From Bryobacteraceae bacterium (lineage in GTDB: Bacteria; Acidobacteriota; Terriglobia; Bryobacterales; Bryobacteraceae): 64,000 nucleotides of DNA. Below, one piece after another: positions 25,901-33,644 of this stretch; positions within the stretch are counted from its first letter, which is position 1, and every line of letters starts with the position of its first letter. The translations under genes and the position numbers were made by a program. Under the pieces are notes generated by a model, which was not told where the DNA came from, did no database searches, and was given only the letters and a program-made list of their open reading frames with translations. Location: contig JANWVY010000001.1 in assembly GCA_025056455.1 (NCBI GenBank), positions 443,757 through 507,756 of the forward strand. The letters are read 5' to 3'.

Positions 25901-27029
25901 TGCCCAATTGCGGGATGGCGAAAACTATCTAGCCGAACACAATTCCACCAACGAACAAGAGTTAAAGCAGGCGGGCCTTTCCGCCAAGGAAGCCCGGCAG
26001 CTTGCAGGGGCGCGTATTTTTTCCAACGCCCCAGGTGGCTACGGCACGGGCGTGATTGACGGGATTGAAAAGTCGGGTAACTTTGAGAACACCAAGTCGA
26101 TCACCGAGGAATATCTCGCGAAAACTGGAGCCGTCTACACGGCAGGAGTAGAGTGGGGCAAGTTCGTTCCCAAGCTCTACGAACAACAGCTGAAGTCTAC
26201 CGACGCTGTCGCTCTTTCCCGCTCCTCAAACGTCGTGAGCGCGCTCACGCTGGATCACTACTTCGAGTATCTCGGCGGGATGACCATGGCCATTCGCGAC
26301 ACGACGGGCCGCTCGCCAGAAACCTATGTTTCCGACGTTCGCGACTCCTCGCGCGCCGCCATGCTGACCGCCCAGCAAGCGCTACGCAACGATTTGCGGA
26401 CTAAGTATTGGAATCCAAAATGGATCACCGCTCTCCAACAGGAAGGCTACTCGGGAGCAGCGGAAATTGCAGAAACCACAAAAAACCTTTTTGGTTGGCA
26501 GGTGACCAAACCAGAGGCGATCACGAGCGATGTGTGGGACACGGTGGAGAAGATCTATGTTGAAGATTCCCTGAACTTAGGGATCCGGCAATGGTTCGAC
26601 GAAAAAAATCCCTACGCCTATCAATCCACCACTGCCATTCTTTTGGAGAGCGCACGAAAAGGCTACTGGAGCCCATCCAAAGAAGTTTTGCAACGGGTTG
26701 CTAATGAGTATGCCCGCTCGGTGGCGCGTCATGGTCACGCAGGCGACCTGCGCACCACGGGTAACCGGGCCTTTCAAGTATTCCTCGAGCAACAATTGAA
26801 TGCGCCTGGCAATCTGACAGGGATTCAGCTGTCGAAAGCCTATCAACAATCTGTTGATAACAGCGCGGGAGTGGCTGGCAAGCTTTTCGTTGCCGGGCAA
26901 CGCCTCGCCCAGGAAGCCTCCCGTCCCCAAACCCAAACCCTCGTGCGTTATTCCACCTTGTCTATCGCTGCAATCACAGCGCTAGCGACCTTGTTCTACT
27001 TCGGCTGGCGCAAAAGGAACGGTCTATGA
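22995..27029 (+). CDS. CobN/HmuS-like chelatase, anchored in the membrane at both ends
   Basis: 1344-residue protein of the CobN/BchH family. Family features are KIAILYVAG, the block YGTHGTHEFLPG (residues 549-560; CobN has GKHGNLEWLPG there), IYVYVMDNVGEALIAKRRG, FSNAPGGYGTGV and DHYFEYLGGM. Unlike cytoplasmic CobN it begins with a transmembrane helix (about 6-26) and ends with another (about 1317-1337, STLSIAAITALATLFYFGW, then RKR), so the body is predicted to be periplasmic. A Pro/Ala/Gly-rich linker lies near residues 745-780. No CobS/CobT ATPase subunits are nearby, arguing against cobalt insertion. The same architecture and neighbours occur in HmuS, reported to remove iron from haem. 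It overlaps both flanking genes by 4 bp. Haem or another metallated tetrapyrrole is the inferred substrate. Confidence 0.85.
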   Translation: MKHRRLLFVLSLTAATLTCGGLYWYLTRPKLLFLGFPGSYIALMMKASRTTGIRYEFWGRRQMEDPQLDEAALLRYKAIFVSGRRSEPLGDALKRALVAAQNKGVKVIVLPPDQAPSLGVGNADFQGLEKPVERYFHYGGQENMAALFQYAAKTYLGKNVTPPPPLPTPEDGFYHPAAPRKFERTAEYLRWYEESGRYKPNGPRVLIDFADGWKLGSTAGTDAVVLAFEKKGWNVAAIFGRQKTAEYALEWKPDILLTRTHGRWYQGERGVRLLASKIDVPLMRGMQLFFSGETLSDYRKTNAGIRGAGLAIGAMVPELDGAIEPTLLEGLDAEWYGKRYEAVLEDRIERLTDRAARWVRLRKQPNSAKKIAILYVAGVGKGKVVAAGLNVPNSLTRFLAALKEAGYSISRLPESPEALIQEMTLKGRNISESQQGDLEELSRMPGVEWLPAEEYRAWFEQLPESLRKPVTEAYGPPPGRLMVVKREGKAFLLIPKLDFGNVVVLPQPARGARYDSKLLHNDKVPPPHQFLAVYWWLEKKFGADAIVNYGTHGTHEFLPGRPVGQLSDDWSDVTLGRMPNIYVYVMDNVGEALIAKRRGSAVTVSHQTPPITASALKDADPTLGEIYRGAQQFSTLEEGALKEKLRQQIRDLAVAKKLDRDLNKDWSKSLPSDEDIEALEQHIHLLDEERIPLGLHTHGQANTLDELAPVIVEALGEEFKKRAGSRNQAVSRVRAILTAPDISQSGGSATWGHSAVAGAASPPAARPQITRAVGLERQHITAPTYQKTAETKPIPGSDDVARVRVLQAGFAATVREIPETLRALEGHYIAPGGGGDPVRNPMALPTGRNLYGINPQEVPTRAAWELGKKLAEDLIASERKRLGRYPRKIGFTLWNTELIRHYGTDLAQILYLMGLKPRWDPRGIVQGIDVIPMSELRRPRIDVVIQAASLFRDTFPDRMEFLDQAVRLAAQLRDGENYLAEHNSTNEQELKQAGLSAKEARQLAGARIFSNAPGGYGTGVIDGIEKSGNFENTKSITEEYLAKTGAVYTAGVEWGKFVPKLYEQQLKSTDAVALSRSSNVVSALTLDHYFEYLGGMTMAIRDTTGRSPETYVSDVRDSSRAAMLTAQQALRNDLRTKYWNPKWITALQQEGYSGAAEIAETTKNLFGWQVTKPEAITSDVWDTVEKIYVEDSLNLGIRQWFDEKNPYAYQSTTAILLESARKGYWSPSKEVLQRVANEYARSVARHGHAGDLRTTGNRAFQVFLEQQLNAPGNLTGIQLSKAYQQSVDNSAGVAGKLFVAGQRLAQEASRPQTQTLVRYSTLSIAAITALATLFYFGWRKRNGL

Positions 27030-29902
27030 AGTTCAAGTTGACGCTTCCGACTTTCGTGATGGCTAGCTCCCTGTGCTTTGCGCAAGGGGAAAAGTCCTCG
27101 ATTTCGGGTGCCGTTTTGGATCCGGCAGACCAGCCTGTTGAAGGAGCGCGTGTTGTTGTTGTTTCGCGAGACAGCGGCGCATCGTGGAGCACGCTTTCAA
27201 GCTCGGCAGGCGTCTTTCGGATCCCATCTCTGCCCACAGGCTGGTATTCGCTGAGCGTGCAGAAGGAAGGATTTCGCGAGTACCGCATCGAACAAGTCCA
27301 GTTACTTTCGGGTCAGGATTTTGCGCGTAACTTGCGGCTCGAACTGAGCGCTGTGCATGGCGAGGTCACCGTGGTTGGCACCGTGCCCGAAATTCAACGT
27401 GACGGCTCGGCAGGAGTCCGGGGCGCAACTTACTCGCCCTCCGAAGTCGAGAACGTTCCGCTGCTGGCCTCCGGCGTCGGTCGCAACTACCGCACACTCG
27501 CCTATCAGACTCCCGGCGTCGGCTTTTCTCGCACCGGTCACGCCCCGTTTACCGTAAACGGGAACCGGCCTTTGGGGGCCATCAACACCATGGTGGATTC
27601 GGCGGAATACAACGATGCCTTTTCAGGCACTGTGCTCGGGCGCGGGATGACCGAACAGCCGGTTTCCATGGAAACCGTGGAAGCCTTCCAAATGCAGACG
27701 TCCAATTTTAAAGCGGAATATGGCCGGGCTTCAGGAGCCGTGGTCAACCTGGTGACGCGCCGCGGAGGCAACCAGTGGCATGGCTCACTCTATCACTTTT
27801 TCCAGAACGAAGCACTCAATGCGCGCAACCCCCTGCTAACGGAGAGAGCCCCGCTGCGACTGAACATGCCCGGCATTACTCTTGGTGGGCCGCTGCGAAA
27901 AGACCATCTCTTCGTTTTTGGGGGCTACGAAATCGCAGTGCGCAACGCCTACCGGGCGTCTTCCACCATCACCACCTTAACCGAGGCGGAGCGCGCCCGC
28001 GCCGTCCCAGCCGTTCGACCGTTCCTCAAATACTATCCCGAACCGAACATTCCCGGAACAAATCTGAACAGCCAGGCCATTCCAAGTCCGACGACGACGC
28101 CCACGGGTCTGGTGCGGCTCGATTACGCGCCCACGATGGCTCACCGCTTGAGCACCCGAGCAAATTTCGTGCGCAATTTAGGCGGATTGCGCGAGCGGCT
28201 TTGGGGCGGAGACGCTCATTCGACGAATCATTCCGGCTCTGCTGTGCTCGCCCTCGAATCAGCGCTTTCTGCCAGAGTTTTTAACGAGCTGCGGGGAACT
28301 TACACGCATTTCCAGTCCAGCGTGGAACCGCACCATCCTTCTCTGGGAGATCCTGCCATCAACGGTCAAGTGGGCCTGTTGGTGGTCACTGGCTTACCGA
28401 TTCTCGGGCAGTTTCGCTCGCGGAATGCCTCTACATTCCACAACTATACAGTTTCCAATGATCTGAGCTTTTTCCGGGGCGCACATATTTTCAAAGCGGG
28501 CGGCATCCACCGTCTGACAAAGGCCAACAATGAGTCCGATCGCAATTTCAATGGCACGCTGGTGTTTCCCTCCGTCGCGGCCTTTCTAGCCGGGCAACCG
28601 CTTTCCTACTCGCGCGCCATTGGAGCATCACGCATCGACATGCGAAATCGAGAAACGGCGTTTTACTTTCAAGATGACTGGCGGATCCGCCCGTGGCTAA
28701 CGCTGAATCTCGGCCTGCGTTACGAATACTACGGGGTGCCCAGCGAAAAATACCAGCGCCTGGGAATCCTCTACCAGCAAGATCGCAACAACTTCGCTCC
28801 GCGGCTTGGTTTTGCCTGGGACCTCGGCGGACGCAGCACAACGATTGTCCGGGGTGGTTATGGCTGGTTCTACTCGCCGCTACAAATGGATTTCGTCGGC
28901 CAGGCTCGCTTTGCTCCCCCCTTGGTGACGACCTTCTCCCGATTCCGGCCTGCGTTCCCAGATCTGCTTGCGGGTGCGGCGATTGGATCCGACGCCTATG
29001 TTTTGGACCGTTCTATCCGCAACCCCTACGTACAGAACTGGAACCTCACAATCGATCGCCAGCTGTGGAGCGCAGCGACCGTGGTGAGTCTCGCTTACGT
29101 CGGAAATCGAGGAATCCGACTCCCCATGACATCCCGGCCCAACGGTGGCGAGAATCTGAATCCCGCGCAGCGTCCCGACCCGGCGCGTGGGGTGATCAGC
29201 TATCTGACGGGGGCTGCATCCAGCACCTATCACAGCACGCAACTCTCCCTGCGCACCGTCCTTGTGAACCGGCTGAGTTTGCGGGCTGCCTACACGCTGT
29301 CACGCTCGATTGACAACGCATCGGATGCCGCTTTCAACCCCTTGGACGAGCGGAACTGGTCGCTCGACCGTGGCCTGTCGGATTTTCACCAGAAACACCT
29401 CGTCACTTTTTATGGGATTTATGAGGTGCCGTTTTGGGAGAACCGGCGCTGGCTTGGCGGCTGGCAGCTGGTGGGGCTTTTGCTTGGCCGAAGCGGCACA
29501 CCCTTCACCTTGCTTGCGAACACCAACACCCCGAACGGAACCTTGAACAACCGGATCCTGCACATCCCAGGCACGCTCGATCGGAAGCCCATCGGTTCGC
29601 GCTGGATCGCGCTCGAGCCCGGAGTGACTGTAGCTCAGTTGCAACCGGCGCCGGGCCAGCTTGGCACACTCGGGCGAAACACTGAAATTGGGCCTAATTT
29701 CATCGATCTCAACGTGGCTTTGCACAAGCATTTCCGCCTGGGCGAACGTCTCCAAGCGCAGTTTCGTGTGGAGATTTTTAACACACTCAACCGTCCCAAC
29801 TACGAAACACCCATTAATAACCTCGGGAACGCGGCCTTTGGACGCATCCTTACGGCGGCCGATCCCAGGCAATTCCAACTCCTGCTCAAATTCAGTTTTT
29901 GA
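27026..29902 (+). CDS. Oar-like TonB-dependent receptor of the CobN/HmuS-like operon
   Basis: 958 residues, the smallest of the four receptors here. Signal peptide about 1-20 (VMASSLCFAQ), regulatory-like domain about 28-88 (ISGAVLDPADQPVEGARV, FRIPSLPTGWYSLSV), plug with AEYGRASGAVVNLVTRRGG near residue 235, and a barrel ending in LLLKFSF. It overlaps the CobN-like gene by 4 bp (ATGA), so uptake and processing are strictly co-expressed. In Bacteroidetes the corresponding HmuR has no such Oar-like architecture. No haemophore-like HmuY gene is present. It is predicted to import haem, a cobamide or another tetrapyrrole; His ligands in the plug or loops could not be assigned by eye. Confidence 0.88.
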   Translation: MKFKLTLPTFVMASSLCFAQGEKSSISGAVLDPADQPVEGARVVVVSRDSGASWSTLSSSAGVFRIPSLPTGWYSLSVQKEGFREYRIEQVQLLSGQDFARNLRLELSAVHGEVTVVGTVPEIQRDGSAGVRGATYSPSEVENVPLLASGVGRNYRTLAYQTPGVGFSRTGHAPFTVNGNRPLGAINTMVDSAEYNDAFSGTVLGRGMTEQPVSMETVEAFQMQTSNFKAEYGRASGAVVNLVTRRGGNQWHGSLYHFFQNEALNARNPLLTERAPLRLNMPGITLGGPLRKDHLFVFGGYEIAVRNAYRASSTITTLTEAERARAVPAVRPFLKYYPEPNIPGTNLNSQAIPSPTTTPTGLVRLDYAPTMAHRLSTRANFVRNLGGLRERLWGGDAHSTNHSGSAVLALESALSARVFNELRGTYTHFQSSVEPHHPSLGDPAINGQVGLLVVTGLPILGQFRSRNASTFHNYTVSNDLSFFRGAHIFKAGGIHRLTKANNESDRNFNGTLVFPSVAAFLAGQPLSYSRAIGASRIDMRNRETAFYFQDDWRIRPWLTLNLGLRYEYYGVPSEKYQRLGILYQQDRNNFAPRLGFAWDLGGRSTTIVRGGYGWFYSPLQMDFVGQARFAPPLVTTFSRFRPAFPDLLAGAAIGSDAYVLDRSIRNPYVQNWNLTIDRQLWSAATVVSLAYVGNRGIRLPMTSRPNGGENLNPAQRPDPARGVISYLTGAASSTYHSTQLSLRTVLVNRLSLRAAYTLSRSIDNASDAAFNPLDERNWSLDRGLSDFHQKHLVTFYGIYEVPFWENRRWLGGWQLVGLLLGRSGTPFTLLANTNTPNGTLNNRILHIPGTLDRKPIGSRWIALEPGVTVAQLQPAPGQLGTLGRNTEIGPNFIDLNVALHKHFRLGERLQAQFRVEIFNTLNRPNYETPINNLGNAAFGRILTAADPRQFQLLLKFSF

Positions 29903-29920
29903 CGGGTTCGATCTCCGCTG

Positions 29921-29960
29921 TTGAGGCCATTTCCGGCTAGTCCGGTTGGGCGAGCCTCAA
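29921..29960 (+). terminator. Inverted repeat after the haem-type operon, possible terminator
   Basis: TTGAGGC (29921-29927) pairs perfectly with GCCTCAA (29954-29960), and an inner CCGG/CCGG pair extends the hairpin. It starts 18 bp after the receptor stop. No T-run follows, so if it terminates transcription it is not a canonical intrinsic terminator. Confidence 0.35.
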
Positions 29961-30283
29961 GCGCATCCTAAATATTCCTCGGGCGACCGCTAGCAAGCAC
30001 CTCGCGCCTCGAGGGAGTACAGCCGCTATCGCCAACGCGATTCCCGTTTGTTACACTAAGAAGGTTGCGCTTGACGGGATTGGCGCGTCCCTGCGCCATC
30101 GCCCGGTTGCCTTTCCCCGGAAAGAAACCGGTCGTTCCGCTTGCAGCGAGTAGTTGCTCCCCGGGCAGGTTACCACCGGCAATTGACTCTCCTGAAACGC
30201 GCAGGCGCAATCGTGTTTGAATCTATGTTTACCGCCCGGTCCGTTTGTTGGCGCCCGGCTGGTTGGAAGGAGTCAATCGGACT
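29961..30283. other. Intergenic stretch before rplY
   Basis: About 320 bp without a credible gene. The prs or ispE genes often found before rplY are absent. No tRNA or riboswitch fold was recognised. The rplY ribosome-binding site GGAAGGAG is at its end. Confidence 0.4.
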
Positions 30284-30973
30284 ATGCGAAAAGAGATTAC
30301 TGTGATCGCCGAGCCGCGGCAGGGGCGCGGCAAAAACGAGGCGCGCCGGCTCCGCGTGCGGGGCCTGACCCCGGCCGTCGTCTACGGCGCGCAAAAAGAA
30401 CCGATCGCCATTGCCGTGAATCCCAAGCACATTACGCGGATTCTCCACAGCGCCTCAGGCCACAACACCGTGTTCAATCTGGATATCCAAGGTGTGGAAA
30501 CCACTCCGGCCATGATCGTTGACACGCAGCAAGATCCGGTCACCGATCGGTTGTTGCACGCCGACTTACTTCGCATCGATCCCAACAAGCGAATTAAGGT
30601 GAAAGTGGCGGTTCATCTGGAAGGCGAAGCCAGGGGCGTGAAGGCGCAGTCAGGGACGCTAGAGGTCGTCAGCCGGGAGATCGAAATTGAATGTCTGCCG
30701 GAGGAGATCCCAGACAGCTTCACGGTTAACATCACCAATCTGATGGTGGGACAACATTTGCGAGCCGCAGATATCCCTCTTAGCGGCTCCATGAAACTCG
30801 TGTCGAACCCCAACCTGGTTCTGGCGCATGTAGTTGGATCGAGGTCGCAGGCAACGGCAACCCCAGCTGAAGGAGCGGGGCCTGCTGAGCCAGAGGTGAT
30901 TAAGAAGGGCAAGAAGGAGGAAGCCGGCGCTGAGGCCAAGACCGAGGCAAAAGGCGGGGCGAAGAAGAAGTAG
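30284..30973 (+). CDS. rplY: 50S ribosomal protein bL25, long (CTC) form
   Basis: 229-residue 5S-rRNA-binding protein. It has the N-terminal L25 domain (EITVIAEPRQGRGKNEARRL, PAVVYG) and the C-terminal TL5/CTC beta domain (HLEGEARGVKAQSGTLEVV, VNITNLMVG), then a Lys/Ala/Glu-rich tail from about residue 185 ending in GGAKKK. I chose the ATG at 30284 because GGAAGGAG lies about 10 nt upstream and the L25 domain starts there; an upstream in-frame start at 30245 lacks this. It is first in a run with pth, rpsF, rpsR and rplI. Confidence 0.95.
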   Translation: MRKEITVIAEPRQGRGKNEARRLRVRGLTPAVVYGAQKEPIAIAVNPKHITRILHSASGHNTVFNLDIQGVETTPAMIVDTQQDPVTDRLLHADLLRIDPNKRIKVKVAVHLEGEARGVKAQSGTLEVVSREIEIECLPEEIPDSFTVNITNLMVGQHLRAADIPLSGSMKLVSNPNLVLAHVVGSRSQATATPAEGAGPAEPEVIKKGKKEEAGAEAKTEAKGGAKKK

Positions 30974-30989
30974 TGATTAGGCAGGGCGT

Positions 30990-31598
30990 GTGTTTCCACA
31001 GGAGGTTTCCTGGCTCATTGTCGGTCTCGGCAACCCAGGGCCAGAATATGAACACTCGCCTCATAATATGGGTTTTCTTGTGGTAGACCGGCTAGCGGAG
31101 CGGCATTCCATACGGCTGACCCGGCCTGATTCCCAAGCCTTGACGGGTTTTGGACAACTGGCCGGTCAGGCTGTGCTGCTCGCTAAGCCACTGACTTATA
31201 TGAACCGGAGCGGCGGGTCGGTGAAGCAACTGGTGGCAAAACATCAGGTGCCGCTCAGCCGCACGTTGCTCATCTACGATGAACTGGATCTGCCCTGGGG
31301 CTCGTTGCGGGTCCGGCCCAAGGGTTCGGCTGCTGGACACAATGGCGTCAAGTCAGTGATCGCGAGTTTGGGTTCGATGGAATTCCCGCGCGTGCGTATC
31401 GGGGTGCACCCGGGTCATCCGCTAGCCAGCGGAACAGATTTCCTGTTGTCGGCGATGAACCGTACGCAACGGGATGAGTTGGATGGACTGCTTGATTTCG
31501 CAAGTCAGGCGGTGGAATCCATTGTCGCGGAGGGCGTCGAAAAGGCCATGGCGAAGTTTAATCGTCGCGCCCGAGGCGTAAAAGAAGAGGAAGCATGA
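30990..31598 (+). CDS. pth: Peptidyl-tRNA hydrolase
   Basis: 202-residue enzyme that frees tRNAs from peptidyl-tRNA dropped by stalled ribosomes. Active-site residues are visible: N15 in GLGNPG, H25 in SPHNMGF, N72 in TYMNRSG, D97 in IYDELDLP and the GHNG motif. The start is a GTG 16 bp after the rplY stop; no ATG is available before the conserved N-terminal strand. The rplY-pth order is common in bacteria. It overlaps rpsF by 4 bp. Confidence 0.95.
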   Translation: MFPQEVSWLIVGLGNPGPEYEHSPHNMGFLVVDRLAERHSIRLTRPDSQALTGFGQLAGQAVLLAKPLTYMNRSGGSVKQLVAKHQVPLSRTLLIYDELDLPWGSLRVRPKGSAAGHNGVKSVIASLGSMEFPRVRIGVHPGHPLASGTDFLLSAMNRTQRDELDGLLDFASQAVESIVAEGVEKAMAKFNRRARGVKEEEA

Positions 31599-32077
31599 GA
31601 ATCTACGAAGAACTGTTTATTCTCAAGCCAGACGTCACGGAAGAAGAAATCGATGCGGTGATTGAACAGATCCGCTCCACCGTGGCCGCTGGCGGTGGAA
31701 CCGTGGAGAAGGTAGACAAGTGGGGCAAGCGCCGGCTAGCCTACAAGGTGCGCAAATGCACCGAAGGAATTTATGTGCTGATGGTATTCTCGGCGCCTTC
31801 GGAGACGGTCAAGGAGATCGAACGCCGTTTGCGAGTCAGCGACTCCGTCATCCGGTTTCTTACTGTGCGCATCGACGAAAAGTTGAAATGGCTGGAGAAG
31901 CGGAAAAAGATGCGCGAGAAGCGCGCCGCAAGGAAACCGGCCGTGGCCCAACCCGCAGCAGTTGCCCAACCCGGAGCTCCGCTCCCCGGCGCGCCCGCTG
32001 CGCCCATGCCTGGTGCCCCCGTGCCGGCTCAGGCTGCCGCACCGAGTGAAAGCGCGCCAGAGGCTCCGGCGCAGTAA
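31595..32077 (+). CDS. rpsF: 30S ribosomal protein bS6 with a Pro/Ala-rich tail
   Basis: 160 residues. The first ~98 are a standard S6 ferredoxin-like fold ([39 protein letters not shown]). A basic linker ([13 protein letters not shown]) and a tail of about 45 residues made of Ala, Pro, Gly and Gln with PGAP-type repeats follow. The tail is probably disordered and may be surface-exposed on the small subunit near S18. The ATG overlaps the pth stop by 4 bp. The rpsF-rpsR-rplI order is the classical one. Confidence 0.95.
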   Translation: MRIYEELFILKPDVTEEEIDAVIEQIRSTVAAGGGTVEKVDKWGKRRLAYKVRKCTEGIYVLMVFSAPSETVKEIERRLRVSDSVIRFLTVRIDEKLKWLEKRKKMREKRAARKPAVAQPAAVAQPGAPLPGAPAAPMPGAPVPAQAAAPSESAPEAPAQ

Positions 32078-32101
32078 CCGATTCCCAAGGAGAAACCCAG
32101 T

Positions 32102-32419
32102 ATGGCTGAATCGAAAGGTGGACGTCCCATCAGTTCTTCGCAACGGCCCACGGGCGGCGACAAAGCGTTTGCCGCCGGAGCCAAGAAACAGTATTTTCGC
32201 CGCAAGCGCGTCGACCGGCTGAGCCTGGACAAGATTGACGACATCGATTACAAAGACGTACGCCTGTTGTCGAGTTTCATTACCGAGCGCGGCAAAATCA
32301 TTCCCCGGAGGATCTCTGGACTTGGCGCGCGGCACCAGCGTCAGATTAGCGAGGCCATTAAGCGAGCTCGCGCGATTGCGCTGTTGCCCTTCACAGGCAC
32401 CAAGGTAAAGGAGGAGTAG
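32102..32419 (+). CDS. rpsR: 30S ribosomal protein bS18
   Basis: 105 residues, about 25-30 longer than typical S18 because of an N-terminal Gly/Ser-rich extension (residues 1-28). The core is normal: [46 protein letters not shown]. It contains no cysteine, so it is a zinc-independent form. AAGGAGAAA lies upstream of the ATG. It partners S6 in the assembled 30S subunit. Confidence 0.96.
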   Translation: MAESKGGRPISSSQRPTGGDKAFAAGAKKQYFRRKRVDRLSLDKIDDIDYKDVRLLSSFITERGKIIPRRISGLGARHQRQISEAIKRARAIALLPFTGTKVKEE

Positions 32420-32421
32420 AC

Positions 32422-32868
32422 ATGGAAGTCATTCTCCGCGAAGATATCGACAAGCTGGGATTGCGGGGCCAAATCGTCAAAGTAGCGCCGGGATTTGCTC
32501 GGAATTTTCTGTTGCCCCGAAAGCTGGCCGTCCCTGCCACTGAGGCGAACAAAAAAATTGTTGAGCAGGAGCGCGAGGCGCATCTTCGCAAAGAAGCCAA
32601 ACTGGCCAGCGAGGCCGCAGATTTGGCCAAGCTGTTGAGCGCCATTACGCTGACCATTCGTCAAAAAGCGGGCGAGCAAGACCAGCTCTTTGGGGCGGTC
32701 ACGGCCCAGGACATCGCCGATGCGTTAAGCCAGCAAGGCTTCAACGTCGATCGCAAGAAAATTCAGCTCGAGCATCCCATTAAGCAGCTTGGCGACTATA
32801 AAGTGCCCATTAAGCTGCACCGCGAAGTGACGGTTGAAGTAGCACTCACCGTGGCGCGCGAGGAATAG
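32422..32868 (+). CDS. rplI: 50S ribosomal protein bL9
   Basis: 148 residues, the normal length: N-terminal 23S-binding domain (MEVILREDIDKLGLRGQIVK, ARNFLLPRKLA), long connecting helix rich in Glu/Lys, and C-terminal domain (LFGAVTAQDIADAL, KLHREVTVEVAL). It starts 2 bp after the rpsR stop, whose end carries the ribosome-binding site GGAGGAG. In many bacteria dnaB follows; here a dehydrogenase gene does, 6 bp later. Confidence 0.97.
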   Translation: MEVILREDIDKLGLRGQIVKVAPGFARNFLLPRKLAVPATEANKKIVEQEREAHLRKEAKLASEAADLAKLLSAITLTIRQKAGEQDQLFGAVTAQDIADALSQQGFNVDRKKIQLEHPIKQLGDYKVPIKLHREVTVEVALTVAREE

Positions 32869-32874
32869 CGCACC

Positions 32875-33618
32875 ATGGACTACTTTGACCTCACAGGCCA
32901 GGTAGCTGTGGTGACTGGCGCCGCCACGGGTATCGGTGAGGCCATCGCCCGCCGCTTGGCTGCCGCTGGCGCGGTGGTCGGGGTTGCGGATCTGAATTTG
33001 CCGGGAGCGCAAACCGTAGCTGCTTCCCTTCCCAAAGCTTTTGCTCTTCCCATCGACATCACCGATCCAGCTTCTGTTTCCCAAGCTGTTTCCGCGGTGA
33101 TTTCCCATCGCGGCCAGATCGACATTTGGGTAAATAATGCCGGAATTGGGGGAAAAGCAGCACCCATCTGGGAACAGTCCGACGAAGATTGGGCGCGTAT
33201 TGTCGCCGTCAATCTGTCGGGGGTCTTTTATTGCTGTCGAGCAGTGATCCCCTTCATGCGGCAGCGGCAGTATGGGCGGATCGTTAACATCGCCTCCATC
33301 GCCGGTAAGGAAGGCAACCCGAACATGACCGGTTATTCGGCCACGAAAGCGGGCGTGATCGGACTGACGAAATCGGTCGCCAAGGAAGTCGCCAAGGAGG
33401 GCATCTGCGTGAATGCGGTCGCCCCGGCTGTGGTCCGAACGAAAATTCTCGACCAGCTGACACCCGAACAAGTCGCCTACATGACGGCGCGCATCCCCAT
33501 GGGTCGAACTGGAACGCCTGAAGAGATTGCCGCCGTGGTGCATTTTCTTTCAAGCCGCGATTGCTCGTTTGTCACCGGGCAATGCTATGACGCCAGTGGT
33601 GGGCGCGCCACTTATTAG
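32875..33618 (+). CDS. Short-chain dehydrogenase/reductase
   Basis: 247-residue NAD(P)-dependent SDR. Cofactor motif TGAATGIGEAIA near residues 14-25, NNAGIGG near 86-92, catalytic YSATK (Tyr/Lys pair) near residues 155-160 after SIAGKEGNPNMTG, and NAVAPAVVRT. The C-terminal SGGRATY resembles enzymes oxidising 2-keto-3-deoxy sugar acids (rhamnonate and fuconate pathways), so such a role is possible, but many SDRs share this fold and 3-oxoacyl reductase activity cannot be excluded. It begins 6 bp after rplI and may be read through from the ribosomal operon. The gene downstream encodes a HEAT-repeat protein. Confidence 0.85.
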   Translation: MDYFDLTGQVAVVTGAATGIGEAIARRLAAAGAVVGVADLNLPGAQTVAASLPKAFALPIDITDPASVSQAVSAVISHRGQIDIWVNNAGIGGKAAPIWEQSDEDWARIVAVNLSGVFYCCRAVIPFMRQRQYGRIVNIASIAGKEGNPNMTGYSATKAGVIGLTKSVAKEVAKEGICVNAVAPAVVRTKILDQLTPEQVAYMTARIPMGRTGTPEEIAAVVHFLSSRDCSFVTGQCYDASGGRATY

Positions 33619-33644
33619 CAGACTCCTTGGGGAAATCAAGCAAC

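Noticed and set aside
22995-27029. Annotation as cobaltochelatase subunit for B12 synthesis
   Set aside because: No other cobalamin-synthesis genes are nearby, the protein is membrane-anchored at both ends, and its neighbours are an ExbB-like channel, DUF2149 and a TonB receptor.
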